Assembly: GCA_017406465.1 (NCBI GenBank) | Contig: JAFQYM010000047.1 | Coordinates: forward strand, 1 to 33,875 | From: Kiritimatiellia bacterium | GTDB lineage: Bacteria; Verrucomicrobiota; Kiritimatiellia; RFP12; UBA1067 | Reading direction: 5' to 3' | Length of the DNA: 33,875 bases | In this document: positions 23,629 to 32,992 of the stretch, piece by piece | Position numbering within the stretch: the first letter of the stretch is position 1 | Layout: each line of letters begins with the position of its first letter | Translations under genes and position numbers: made by a program | The notes under the pieces: model-generated | The model's database searches: none | Told to the model about the DNA's origin: nothing | The model's input: only the letters and a program-made list of their open reading frames with translations

Positions 23629-26600
23629 ATGAGCAGAATCGATAGGATCCACAGCGTGAGGCACGCGTTCGCCGCAGCTGCGCTGGCCGTTGCGGTCGTC
23701 GTGATGGGTGCGACCATGTCGGCCGAGGCGCGTTCGATCACGGGCGCGACCGTTTCAAAGTCGGGATCGGCCACGATCCTGAACGTGACGTTCGAGGCGG
23801 GCGAGCCCGGCGACAGCCATGCGCTCTACCTGGCGTATGCGCCGTTGGATATGGGAACGTCGATCGCGGACTGGCCGGTGTTCCAGCGCGTGAAGATCGT
23901 CGGCGAGAGCGACACGTCCGCCACCGTCGTCCCGCAGTTCATTGGCGACGGCAACACGGTCTGCCGCGCGTTCCTCGTGGAGAACGCCTATCCCTTCGAC
24001 ACGCCGGTCGAGGCGATCCGCCAGACGGGAACACAGTACATCGACACGGAGATCAACCCCGGCCCGACCACCTTCGCTTCGCTGGACTTCAAGTTCGACG
24101 AGGCGGTGAAGGTGCAGCAGCGCGTGTTTGGCGTCTCGGCGGGCAGCGCGAACTTCTCCTTCGACGCCTACATCAACGGCGTCGGCTACTGGGCCAGCGC
24201 CTGCGCGGACGGCAGCGGCGACTTCAAGGCGTCCTCGCTGGGCGCGGAGGCGTCGCGGGTCACGGTTTCGCTCGACGCCGCCAGTGGAAACCTTGTCATC
24301 TACAACCATGTCACGCACGCCTCTACGACCGATAGTCGAAGCACCACGCGCACGAATACATCGGTCGGTTCGCTTTACATATTCTGCCAGCACAACTATG
24401 AAAGCAGCGAGGGCGCGCCGGCCTGCTTTGCCGCCGGCGGCCTTATCTACGGCGGCGTGATTACGACCAACAACGTTCCAGCGCGCAGCTTCCAGCCGTG
24501 TGCGCTCGGCGCGCGCGCCGGGCTCTACGACGCGGTCTCCGGGCGGATTTTCTGGTCGGCGGTCGCGGACGACGACTTCCAGATCGGCGGCGCGAGCGTG
24601 CCGTTCGCCCCGGCCGAGAGCGAGACGCAGGTCGCGGTCTCGGACGCCGTCTCGCTTGCGACGCGCGCGATCACGGACGTGACCTTCTCCACGGCGGACT
24701 CCGTGACGACGGTAAACGTGACGTTCGACGCCGGGGCGGCAGGCGACAACCACGCGCTCTACGTGGCGTATGCGCCGGCGGACATGGGCGCGCAGCTTGC
24801 GGGCTGGACCGCGCTCCAGCGCGTCAAGATCGTGGGCGCGGACGAGACCTCCGCCACCTTCACGCTCCTCCCGCAAGTCACTGGCGCCGGCAACACCGTC
24901 TTCCGCGTGTTCCTCGTGGATTCCGCCTATCCCTTTGACAGGCTCGTGGAGGCAATCCGCCAGTCGAGTACGAAGACGCAGTACATCGACACTGAGTTCT
25001 ATCCCAACCCGACGACGTTTGCCGCGCTGGACTTCAAGTTAGACAATGCAACGACGGTACAGCAGCGCTTGTTTGGCGTATCTGGAGATGCCACGGCAAA
25101 TTTTGCCTTCGACGCTTACATCAACGGCAGTAAGTATTGGGCCAGCGCCTGCGCGGACGGTGGAGGCGACTTCAAGGGAAGCTCCAAGACCGCTGCGGCG
25201 AAGCGATTGACGATTTCGCTTGACGCGGCGTCGGGCGAGCACAAGATATTGGATGCGCACACTTCGACATACTTTAGACGCACAGGCAAAAATGCCACCA
25301 CGCGCACGAAGACGTCGGCCGGCACGCTCTCGATATTCTGTCAGCACAAGTTCTTCCCAAGCGAAGCGCCGACGCAGGCGAATTTCGCAGCCGGCGGCCT
25401 GATATACGCCGGCGTGATTACGACCAACGACGTGCCCGTTCGCACCTATCTGCCGTGCGCGCTCGGCAGTCGCGCCGGTCTCTACGATGCGGTATCCGGT
25501 AGGATATTCTGGTCGGCCGTCGCGAACGACGACTTTACTGTCGAGGGCGCAAGCGCCTTGTGCGAGCCGGCTGCCGGAGAGACGCAGGTATTCGCCTCCG
25601 CCGCGTTCGACATCATCCCGCCGACGGTGCCGGTCTGTGCGATTCCGGTCTCCGAATACGCGCAGGCGGGGAGCGGCGACTTCCTCGCCCATTTCGACGG
25701 ACTCGAAAACGCGGGCGCGGGCGCGCACCGCACGAACCCGTCGACATGGGCCGACCTCACGGGCAACATCGCGTTGAGGAAGACGGGGACTGCCGGATTC
25801 ACCGCCGACGCCTGGACGCCTGACGCCAGCAGCTACTTCATGGGGAACTCCGGCGCCGTCAAGAGCGCGCTTGGCGGCGCGTCGCCGGCGTTCACGCTCG
25901 AAATGGTCATATCCCATCTGGAGGAGACCACAAACGCCGCCCATTCGGCAGAACTCTGGTTCTGGTCCGGGAGTTCTGGCAACACTCGCCAGCTTTCACT
26001 GGAAACGCGCTCCTGGGAGGGGAACGGAACGCCCCTCGTCACGGTTCTCCAGTACCGCCACTCGGACTGGGATGCAGGGAACTTCATCCCGGCGGAGAAC
26101 CTGACGAAATGGGGCGAGCGCCAGTACGTGGCGATCGTGTGCGACGGCAGCACGGCGACGCTTTACTGCGACGGTAACAAGTACCTGAACTCCATGTCGG
26201 GGGATGTCGATCCCGTGTCTGACCTCTTTGTCATAGGCGCGAACTACAACGGCGGTGGCAAGCTGATGAACGGCTCGGAAATCTGCGCAGTCCGCATGAC
26301 CTCGCGCGTCCTCACCGACGACGAGCGGATGCAGAACTGGTTTGTTGACAGCCAGCGTTTCGGCATGTCGGAAGCGCCCGACGGCTACCGCTACACGAAC
26401 GACGTCATCGAGGTGCGTGTCACACAGGGCGTGAGCGGACTGGAGTTCTCGACGGACGGCGGCACGACCTGGGCGGCGGGCGAGGCGTGGATGCCGATCA
26501 ATGTGGCGGGAACGCTCTCCGTGCGCGACGCCGCAGACCACTCGAGGTCCGTTTCGTTCGGGAATCTGCCAGCTGGCGCGACGGTTTCGGGCAACGACAT

Positions 26601-28191
26601 CTCGTTCACGCCGACGCACCCGCGCGAGATTGCGGCGCCCACGCTGGATCTGTCCGGCTCGTCTGTCTGGGCTTCGTCCGACTGGGACGCGTCAGGCTGG
26701 CGGATGGCGGGCGAGGCCGTCGCCGCGCCGATTTCCGGAAGCGCGGCCATCAACCTCTCTGGCGGCGCGTCGCTGACGCTCGGCGCGGATGTCGCGCTTT
26801 CAAGCCTTACGCTGAACGGAAGCGGCAATCTTGTGATCTTCACCGACTCGCACACGTTCTCCGCCGAGACGGTCTATGCGGCGACTGGCGTGAAGTACAT
26901 TGTCATCGACGGGTCGGCCGACGCGGGCGTCTGGTGGACGGGCTTAGCCGGCGACAAGAGCATGGCGAACGGCGGGAACTGGGAAGGCGGCCAAGTTCCG
27001 GCGGCTGGCGCAGTCGTCAATTTCTCGGCGATACCGTCCGACACGACAATCAACGCCGATGCTGGAAGGGCGTTTGGCATGGTTACAATGGGCGACGCAA
27101 TGATCACGTTCACGAATGCGCTCACGGTGGCGGGCTTCTCCGACCCCTTGAAGGTGACAGTCGGGGCGGATTCCACAGTCACGATAGACAATGACGTCAC
27201 GCTCAACGCCGAGCCGCAAAGACTTTGCTACACCATAAAGACGGGCGGAACGCTCCACATCACCGGTTCAGTCGAAATCTATTCTTCAAGCATTATCTAT
27301 GCTTTGTACAGCGGTACCTCCGGCGGCACGATCATTGTCGATGACGGCATTGCCGTAAGCGGGAACGGCACTGTGTGGTGGAACGCGAGGGTGCTGGCTC
27401 TCGGCGAGAACGGCATATCCTTCACGGAGAACGCGCCCTTCCTTTTCACAGTGGACGATGCCGAGGTGTACGCCCTTGGCGAGAGGACGGTTCTCGGCAC
27501 GGAAGGCAGGGGCAGATTCCGGTCCAGGTATGACGACGTGTTCCTCTGCACGACGCAGTATGGGTCGAACCGCCCCGCGACAATAACGATTGATGGGAAC
27601 TTTAATGGTGTTAACAAGAAAAATACCGAGAGCAGTGCTGTTGATTTCGACTGTTGGGGCCACTGGCGGGCGACGGGCTGCGGAAAGGTCGTGTGTACCT
27701 CCGCTGTGGCGTCGAACCGCGGGCTGCGCGTCTACGACGGCGCGACCTTGGAGCTTAATCCCAACACCGCCACATTCGGGAAGAGCGACCAGACGTTTAA
27801 TGTTTACAACGAGAACAGCGAGACAGCAGGCGGCACGCTTGAAGTCGCCTCGTCCGGCACGGTCACCCTGACCGGCGACCTTTCGCTTGCGGACGGTACG
27901 GCGCTTGCGTTCAACTTCACAGATCAGAGCACGCCTCCGCAACTCGCGCTTTCGAGCGGCAATACGTTGACGGCGAGCGGCGCGGTGACGGTGAAGGTGT
28001 CGGCGACGGGCATTGACCGTCCGAAGGCAGGCGAGCATGTTCTCACGACCTGCGGCGGGTTTGACGCGGCGGGCGTGACCGTCGCGCTTGCGGCGGATGC
28101 GCCGAAGTGGGTGCGCGGCCTTTCCGTCAACGGCGACGGAAACATCGTCATGGACGTCAAGCCGAAGGGCACGATGATCATCGTCAGATGA
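23629..28191 (+). CDS. Giant secreted LamG/beta-repeat surface protein
   Basis: 1520 residues with a long signal peptide (about 1-35, SAEA|RS) and a strong ribosome site AGGAGGTG. Residues ~36-346 and ~347-657 are tandem copies of one unit. Each opens with an Ig-like strand region (HALYLAYAPLDMG) and continues with a jelly-roll part (QYIDTEINPGPTTF, FGVS, YWASACADG, AGLYDAVSGRIFWSAV). Residues ~675-910 are a LamG/concanavalin-like domain (FTLEMVISHLEE, VAIVCDGSTATLYCDGNKYLNS, RVLTDDERMQNWF). The rest is autotransporter-like beta repeat (WWTGLAGDKSMANGGNWEGGQVPAAG) ending in GNIVMDVKPKGTMIIVR. No catalytic motif is seen. It is probably a carbohydrate- or host-binding surface protein. The next gene begins ten bases later, so it may share a transcript with the glycerophosphate genes. 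Confidence 0.8.
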   Translation: MSRIDRIHSVRHAFAAAALAVAVVVMGATMSAEARSITGATVSKSGSATILNVTFEAGEPGDSHALYLAYAPLDMGTSIADWPVFQRVKIVGESDTSATVVPQFIGDGNTVCRAFLVENAYPFDTPVEAIRQTGTQYIDTEINPGPTTFASLDFKFDEAVKVQQRVFGVSAGSANFSFDAYINGVGYWASACADGSGDFKASSLGAEASRVTVSLDAASGNLVIYNHVTHASTTDSRSTTRTNTSVGSLYIFCQHNYESSEGAPACFAAGGLIYGGVITTNNVPARSFQPCALGARAGLYDAVSGRIFWSAVADDDFQIGGASVPFAPAESETQVAVSDAVSLATRAITDVTFSTADSVTTVNVTFDAGAAGDNHALYVAYAPADMGAQLAGWTALQRVKIVGADETSATFTLLPQVTGAGNTVFRVFLVDSAYPFDRLVEAIRQSSTKTQYIDTEFYPNPTTFAALDFKLDNATTVQQRLFGVSGDATANFAFDAYINGSKYWASACADGGGDFKGSSKTAAAKRLTISLDAASGEHKILDAHTSTYFRRTGKNATTRTKTSAGTLSIFCQHKFFPSEAPTQANFAAGGLIYAGVITTNDVPVRTYLPCALGSRAGLYDAVSGRIFWSAVANDDFTVEGASALCEPAAGETQVFASAAFDIIPPTVPVCAIPVSEYAQAGSGDFLAHFDGLENAGAGAHRTNPSTWADLTGNIALRKTGTAGFTADAWTPDASSYFMGNSGAVKSALGGASPAFTLEMVISHLEETTNAAHSAELWFWSGSSGNTRQLSLETRSWEGNGTPLVTVLQYRHSDWDAGNFIPAENLTKWGERQYVAIVCDGSTATLYCDGNKYLNSMSGDVDPVSDLFVIGANYNGGGKLMNGSEICAVRMTSRVLTDDERMQNWFVDSQRFGMSEAPDGYRYTNDVIEVRVTQGVSGLEFSTDGGTTWAAGEAWMPINVAGTLSVRDAADHSRSVSFGNLPAGATVSGNDISFTPTHPREIAAPTLDLSGSSVWASSDWDASGWRMAGEAVAAPISGSAAINLSGGASLTLGADVALSSLTLNGSGNLVIFTDSHTFSAETVYAATGVKYIVIDGSADAGVWWTGLAGDKSMANGGNWEGGQVPAAGAVVNFSAIPSDTTINADAGRAFGMVTMGDAMITFTNALTVAGFSDPLKVTVGADSTVTIDNDVTLNAEPQRLCYTIKTGGTLHITGSVEIYSSSIIYALYSGTSGGTIIVDDGIAVSGNGTVWWNARVLALGENGISFTENAPFLFTVDDAEVYALGERTVLGTEGRGRFRSRYDDVFLCTTQYGSNRPATITIDGNFNGVNKKNTESSAVDFDCWGHWRATGCGKVVCTSAVASNRGLRVYDGATLELNPNTATFGKSDQTFNVYNENSETAGGTLEVASSGTVTLTGDLSLADGTALAFNFTDQSTPPQLALSSGNTLTASGAVTVKVSATGIDRPKAGEHVLTTCGGFDAAGVTVALAADAPKWVRGLSVNGDGNIVMDVKPKGTMIIVR
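23734..25599 (+). repeat. Two tandem ~933-bp coding repeats
   Basis: The unit starting near 23734 recurs 933 bases later (near 24667) in the same frame. Long stretches are almost identical at DNA level, for example TGCGCTCTACCTGGCGTATG against CGCGCTCTACGTGGCGTATG and the GGTCTCCGGGCGGATTTTCT region against its counterpart. Confidence 0.85.
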
Positions 28192-28201
28192 GCTGAAGGA
28201 C

Positions 28202-29176
28202 ATGAAAACGTATATTGAATTCGCCGCAGTTGCGGGATTGGCGTTTGCCCTGTCCGCAGGCGGGGGCAATGCGGCCGGTGCGGCGGTCGCTCCGCAGGGG
28301 ACGGAGCTGTTCAGGTGCCAGGTGCATCGCGGCGGCGGACGCGACACGCGTCCCGACAACGCGCTGGAGACGTTCCTCTGGTGTTGGGGGCACGGCGTTG
28401 CGCCGGAGGCCGACGCACGTCTCACCAAGGATGGCGTCGCCATCGCCCTCCACGACGAAACGCTCAAGCGCGTCGGGCGCGGAATCTCCGGGAAACTTGC
28501 GACGGCGAAGATAAAGGACCTCAATTGGGCGCAGATTCGGGACGTGGACACCGGCTCGTATCTCGATCCGTCGTATTCGTCCGTGCGCATCACGACGATC
28601 GACTCCGTGCTCGCCGCGATGGCGGGACGTCCCGACAGGCTTCTCTACCTCGACGAGAAGGGCGCGCCGCCGGAGCTCGTGGCGGAACTCGCGCGCAAGC
28701 ACGGCGTGGAAAAGCAGATCTACTACACGTCGCCGAAGTTCGAGCTGGTGGCGCGGTGGCAGAATGTCGTGCTGGGCGGATTCGGCATGGTGTGGCTCGG
28801 GACGTGGCCGAAGGACAACTCGCCGAAGTCCGTCGCGCGCGCCGACAAGTTCCTTGAAGACACGCTCGACCGCATGGAGGCGACGGGATGGAAGGGAATC
28901 AGCCAGGTGCAGATCCACATCCGCACGGACTTGTCGCTGCCCGACCCGTTCTGTCCGTCGTCCGACTGCATCCGCAGGGCCATCGGGCGGCTTCACGCGA
29001 ACGGCGTAACCGTGCAGGCGTTCACGTGGACCGAGGGCGCGAACAAGGACGTCCTGCGCAGGATATGGAAGCTCGGCTTCGACAACTTCGCCACGGACGA
29101 TCCGCTTGTACTCTTTGAACTTCTGCCGGAGCTCGGGAGCCGTGGCACGTCGAACAGGGGAGGTAAGTCGAGATGA
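28202..29176 (+). CDS. Exported glycerophosphodiester phosphodiesterase
   Basis: 324 residues with a signal peptide (about 1-28). The GDPD family signature is present: HRGGGRDTRPDNALETF (catalytic His-Arg near residue 42), EADARLTKDGVAIALHDETLKRVGRG (metal-binding Glu/Asp and catalytic His), LYLDEKG, and the C-terminal VQAFTWTEG and FATDDP. Such enzymes cut deacylated phospholipids or glycerophosphate polymers to glycerol phosphate plus an alcohol. The export signal places it in the periplasm or outside, before the GlpT-like transporter of the same operon. GAAGGA at 28195-28200 sits very close to the ATG. The stop overlaps the next start (ATGA). Confidence 0.9.
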   Translation: MKTYIEFAAVAGLAFALSAGGGNAAGAAVAPQGTELFRCQVHRGGGRDTRPDNALETFLWCWGHGVAPEADARLTKDGVAIALHDETLKRVGRGISGKLATAKIKDLNWAQIRDVDTGSYLDPSYSSVRITTIDSVLAAMAGRPDRLLYLDEKGAPPELVAELARKHGVEKQIYYTSPKFELVARWQNVVLGGFGMVWLGTWPKDNSPKSVARADKFLEDTLDRMEATGWKGISQVQIHIRTDLSLPDPFCPSSDCIRRAIGRLHANGVTVQAFTWTEGANKDVLRRIWKLGFDNFATDDPLVLFELLPELGSRGTSNRGGKSR

Positions 29177-30525
29177 TGGCAGATGCTCTTGCGAACGCGG
29201 CGGACACGAAGGCGTGTGTGGTCGGCCCGGGCGCGGCGGATGGCGCGGCGGAGATGTTCCGCAGGCTGTTTCCGTCTGATGTGAAGGCGATCCTTGTCGA
29301 AGACCCGCGCACGAAGTCCGTTGCGGGCGACAACGTGGCATCCCGCCTCAAGGAAGCCGGAGTCGAGGTCTCGGAATACGTGGTGAATCCCGACGGGTCG
29401 GACTTCCACGCCACATACGCGAAGGTCGAGGAGGTGCGCGAGGCGATCCGCGCGAGCGGAGCGACCGCCGTTGCCGTGGGTTCTGGGACTCTGAACGACC
29501 TGACGAAGCGGGCGTCGGACGAACTGGGCCAGCGGTACATGGTCGTCGGCACGGCGGCGTCGATGGACGGCTACACGGCCTACGGCGCGGCCATCACGAA
29601 GGACGGCATGAAGCAGACGCTTTCCTGCAGGGCGCCGCTTGGCTGCATTGTCGACAGCGCCGTCGCCGCGTCCGCCCCGCGCGAGATGACGGCGAGCGGC
29701 TACGCCGACCTCATCGCGAAGATCCCGGCCGGGGCGGACTGGATGCTCGCCGACGCGATCGGGTCGGAGGCGATCCATCCGCTCGCGTGGCGTCTCGTGC
29801 AGGAGCCGCTTAGGGAGGCGATTTCCAATCCGTCGGGGTGCGCATCGGGCGACGAGCGCGAGGTTAGGAAGCTGTGCGAAGGGCTCGTCATGAGCGGCTT
29901 CGCGATGCAGGCGATGGGCTCGTCGCGTCCAGCGAGCGGCACGGAACACCAGGTTTCGCACTATTGGGACATGGAAGATCTGTCGTTCGGCGGCAGGCCC
30001 GTCTCCCACGGTTTCAAGGTCGGCATCGGGACGCTCTTCTCGACGAAGGCCCTGGAGTTCATCCTCCGGCGAGACCTTTCCAAACTCGACGTGGAGAAGG
30101 CGGTGGGCATGTGGCCCGCCACGTTCGACGCGCTGAAGGCGACGTTTCCAGCCATATACGGCGGCCGGCCCGCGCATATACGCCGCGCCGAAGGCGAGAT
30201 GGCGAAGAAGTATTCGACGCCGGTAAGACTGCGCGAGGAACTCTCGACGTTCAAGCGCGTCTGGCCGGAGCTTTCCGAGCGCCTCAAGGCGCAGCTCATG
30301 CCGTTCGGGGAGGTCCGGGAAAAACTGCGTCTCGCCGGCGCGCCGGTCGAGCCGGAGCAGATCGGCGTCACGCGTGCGCGCTTCCGCGACACGTGCCGGG
30401 GCGTTCCCTACATGCGCAGCCGGTATTTCGGACTCGACCTCGTGGAGAGGCTGGGGCTGATGGACGGACTCATGGAAGAGCTTTTCGGCCCCGGAGGGAT
30501 TTGGGAAGTCAAAGATGAAGACTGA
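29173..30525 (+). CDS. sn-glycerol-1-phosphate dehydrogenase (AraM/EgsA-like)
   Basis: 450 residues, a little longer than Bacillus AraM (~394). The iron/zinc-alcohol-dehydrogenase-like fold is clear: VGSGTLNDLTKRAS for the nucleotide loop, VVGTAASMDGYTAYGAAI, and metal-site segments AGADWMLAD, SGTEHQVSHYWDME and VSHGFKVGIGT. The family reduces dihydroxyacetone phosphate to sn-glycerol-1-phosphate with NAD(P)H, or runs the reverse. It overlaps its neighbours (4 bases before, 11 after), so it belongs to this operon. In the setting of a glycerophosphodiesterase and a G3P dehydrogenase, oxidation of G1P to dihydroxyacetone phosphate is the more likely direction (inference). Ether-lipid synthesis is the alternative. 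Confidence 0.87.
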   Translation: MMADALANAADTKACVVGPGAADGAAEMFRRLFPSDVKAILVEDPRTKSVAGDNVASRLKEAGVEVSEYVVNPDGSDFHATYAKVEEVREAIRASGATAVAVGSGTLNDLTKRASDELGQRYMVVGTAASMDGYTAYGAAITKDGMKQTLSCRAPLGCIVDSAVAASAPREMTASGYADLIAKIPAGADWMLADAIGSEAIHPLAWRLVQEPLREAISNPSGCASGDEREVRKLCEGLVMSGFAMQAMGSSRPASGTEHQVSHYWDMEDLSFGGRPVSHGFKVGIGTLFSTKALEFILRRDLSKLDVEKAVGMWPATFDALKATFPAIYGGRPAHIRRAEGEMAKKYSTPVRLREELSTFKRVWPELSERLKAQLMPFGEVREKLRLAGAPVEPEQIGVTRARFRDTCRGVPYMRSRYFGLDLVERLGLMDGLMEELFGPGGIWEVKDED

Positions 30526-32992
30526 TGTAGTAGTAATTGGCGCGGGCGTGGTCGGGTGCGCGACGGCACGTGAACTTGCGCGCTGGAATTTGAATGTCGC
30601 CGTCCTTGAGGCGGGTAGCGACGTCGCCGAGGGCGCGTCAAAGGCCAACAGCGCGATCGTCCACGCAGGCTTCGACGCGAAGCCGGGGACGAACAAGGCG
30701 AAGTTCAACGTTCTCGGCAACCGCATGTTCGAGGACGTCTGCCGCGAGCTGAAGGTTCCGTTCAGGCGCAACGGCTCGCTCGTGCTCGCATTCGGCGAAG
30801 AAGACGAGAGAACGCTCGCCGAACTGAAGGAGCGCGGCGCGGCGAACGGCGTCCCGACGGAAATCATCTCGCGAGACGAGCTGCGTCGGCGGGAGCCGAA
30901 CGTCTCGCCCGAGGCCACGGCCGCGCTGTGGGCGCCGACGGGCGGCATCTGCTGCCCCTACGAGCTCACGTTCCGCTATGCTGAGAACGCCGCTGCGAAC
31001 GGCGCAGAGTTCTTCTTCGACGCGAAGGTGACGGGGATTAGCCGTGTAGAACATGTAGATCGTGTAGAATGGATAGTTTCTTGCGCGGATGGACGCGAGT
31101 TCGTTGCGCGGGCTGTCGTGAACTGCGCGGGCGTCCACTCCGACGAGATAAGCAATCTCGTGTGTCCGACGAAATACTCCATCACGGCGCGGCGCGGGGA
31201 GTACCTGATGCTCGACCGCGACGAGGACGGCACGTTCTCCGCTACGATGTTTCAGTGCCCCGGCAAAATGGGCAAGGGTATTCTCGTTTCTCCGACCGTC
31301 GACGGCACTGTGATCGTCGGCCCGACCGCAGAGGACGTTCCAGACAAGGAGGACAAGGCGACGACGTACGCCGGGCTTGAGAAGGTCAAGGCGGGTGCGC
31401 GTCGCACATACCCGAACCTTCCTCTCGGCAAGGTGATCGCGGAGTTTTCCGGGATGCGCGCGCACGAGACGACTGTCGGCGATTTCATACTCGGCGAGGC
31501 ACTTGGTGCGCCGGGGTTCTTCAACGCAGTCGGAGTGGAGTCGCCCGGACTCACTTCCGCGCCTGCGATTGGCGTGTATCTCGCCGGACAGGTCGCGGAG
31601 CGGCTTGGTGCGTCGCGCAAGAACCCCGCGCTTATATCGAAGGACGTCTCGTGGTGGCCGAAGACGCGGGAGATGAAGCCGGAGGAGCTTGCAGAGCTCG
31701 TGGAGCACGACCCTTCCTTTGGGCGCGTCGTGTGCCGATGCGAGGAGGTGACGGAGGGTGAAATCCGCGCCGCGATCCGCGCCCGCGTCGGCGCAAGGAC
31801 TCTCGACGGCATAAAGCGGCGGACGCGGAGCGGCATGGGGCGTTGTCAGGGCGGATTCTGCACCCCGCGCCTCATAGAGATACTTGGCGCGGAACTCGGA
31901 CTGCCGCCGGAGGCGTTCCTGCTCTCCCGCAAGACAGCGCCCGTCGCGCTTAAGGCGCGACAGGCGGGGAACGGGGAACGGGGAACGGGGAACGAAGTTC
32001 TGGACGTTATCGTCGTGGGCGCGGGGCCGGCAGGACTTGCGGCGGCGTGTGCGGCAAAGGAGGCGGGTGCGGCGAACGTCCTTGTCATTGAGCGCGACGA
32101 CGCGCCTGGCGGCATTCTCCAGCAGTGCATTCACAACGGCTTTGGCCTCCACCGCTTCAAGGAGGAACTGACAGGCCCGGAATACGCGCAGAGGTTCATC
32201 GACAAGGCGGCTTCGCTCGGGATCCCCGTCGTCTGCGGGACGATGGTGCTTGACATATCGCCGCAGCCCGACGGCGGCGCGAAGGTCACGGCGATGTCGC
32301 CGCGCGGCGGGCTCAAGATCTACAAGACGCGCTCCGTCGTCCTCGCGATGGGTTGCCGCGAGCGTCCGAGGGGGGCGCTTATGACTCCCGGGACGCGCCC
32401 CGCAGGGGTCTATACCGCCGGCACGGTGCAGCGTCTCGTCAACATGGACGGCATTATGCCGGGACGCCGCGTCGTCATACTCGGCTCGGGCGACATCGGG
32501 CTTATCATGGCGCGGCGGCTCACGTTCTCGGGCGCGAAGGTTCTCGCCTGCGTCGAGATAATGAAGAAGTCGTCGGGGCTTATGCGAAACGTCGTCCAGT
32601 GCCTGAACGACTACGACATACCGCTTCTTCTCTCGCATACGGTGACTGATGTAGAGGGGCGCGAGCATGTCACCGGCGTGAAAGTGTCGAAGGTGGACGA
32701 CAACCTGAAGCCGATTCCCGGGACCGAGACTCATTACGACTGCGACACGCTCGTCCTCTCCTGCGGCCTCATCCCCGAAAACGAGCTGACGAAGAAGGCC
32801 GGGATCGAGATGGATCCGAAGACGCGCGGCCCGAAGGTCGATCCCAAGACGATGGCGACGAGCGTTCCCGGAATTTTCGCCGGCGGGAATGTCGTTCGTG
32901 TCTACGATCTCGTCGATTGGGTCAGCCGCGACTCGGAAATCGCCGGCCGCAGCGCGGCGGCGTATGCAAAGAAGGGGATGCCGTGCGCATGA
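30515..32992 (+). CDS. GlpA-like glycerol-3-phosphate dehydrogenase fused to NAD/FAD oxidoreductase
   Basis: 825 residues with two complete FAD enzymes. Residues 1-~400 are a GlpA/GlpD-like dehydrogenase: VVVIGAGVVGCATARELAR, then SKANSAIVHAGFDAKPGT and FNAVGVESPGLTSAPAIG. Residues ~400-455 form a BFD-like [2Fe-2S] domain with Cys407, Cys409, Cys444 and Cys449. After a linker (~484-494) made from 7-bp DNA repeats, residues 495-825 are a pyridine-nucleotide-disulfide-type oxidoreductase: VIVVGAGPAGLAAACAA, VVILGSGDIGLIMARR and GIFAGGNVVRVYDLVDWVSRD. In many anaerobic Firmicutes these are two adjacent genes followed by a DUF1667 gene. Here they are one polypeptide, again followed by DUF1667. 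The predicted reaction is glycerol-3-phosphate to dihydroxyacetone phosphate with electrons passed to NAD or another carrier. A 9-mer repeat interrupts the first domain at 31045-31071. Confidence 0.88.
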   Translation: MKTDVVVIGAGVVGCATARELARWNLNVAVLEAGSDVAEGASKANSAIVHAGFDAKPGTNKAKFNVLGNRMFEDVCRELKVPFRRNGSLVLAFGEEDERTLAELKERGAANGVPTEIISRDELRRREPNVSPEATAALWAPTGGICCPYELTFRYAENAAANGAEFFFDAKVTGISRVEHVDRVEWIVSCADGREFVARAVVNCAGVHSDEISNLVCPTKYSITARRGEYLMLDRDEDGTFSATMFQCPGKMGKGILVSPTVDGTVIVGPTAEDVPDKEDKATTYAGLEKVKAGARRTYPNLPLGKVIAEFSGMRAHETTVGDFILGEALGAPGFFNAVGVESPGLTSAPAIGVYLAGQVAERLGASRKNPALISKDVSWWPKTREMKPEELAELVEHDPSFGRVVCRCEEVTEGEIRAAIRARVGARTLDGIKRRTRSGMGRCQGGFCTPRLIEILGAELGLPPEAFLLSRKTAPVALKARQAGNGERGTGNEVLDVIVVGAGPAGLAAACAAKEAGAANVLVIERDDAPGGILQQCIHNGFGLHRFKEELTGPEYAQRFIDKAASLGIPVVCGTMVLDISPQPDGGAKVTAMSPRGGLKIYKTRSVVLAMGCRERPRGALMTPGTRPAGVYTAGTVQRLVNMDGIMPGRRVVILGSGDIGLIMARRLTFSGAKVLACVEIMKKSSGLMRNVVQCLNDYDIPLLLSHTVTDVEGREHVTGVKVSKVDDNLKPIPGTETHYDCDTLVLSCGLIPENELTKKAGIEMDPKTRGPKVDPKTMATSVPGIFAGGNVVRVYDLVDWVSRDSEIAGRSAAAYAKKGMPCA
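31045..31071 (+). repeat. Three tandem 9-mers (TGTAGAnnn) inside the GlpA domain
   Basis: TGTAGAACA, TGTAGATCG and TGTAGAATG are read in frame as RVEHVDRVEW. The stretch is sharply AT-richer than its surroundings and lies in a surface region before the conserved VVNCAGVHSDEI strand. Confidence 0.7.
31966..31993 (+). repeat. Four tandem GGGGAAC 7-mers at the fusion joint
   Basis: Four perfect copies of GGGGAAC, translated as AGNGERGTGNE. They sit exactly between the [2Fe-2S] end of the GlpA part and the start of the second FAD domain (LDVIVVGAGPAG). Confidence 0.85.

Noticed and set aside
30638..32734. 698-codon minus-strand open frame opposite the GlpA fusion
   Set aside because: The plus-strand protein has two complete FAD-enzyme domains; the minus reading is low-complexity and Arg/His-rich.
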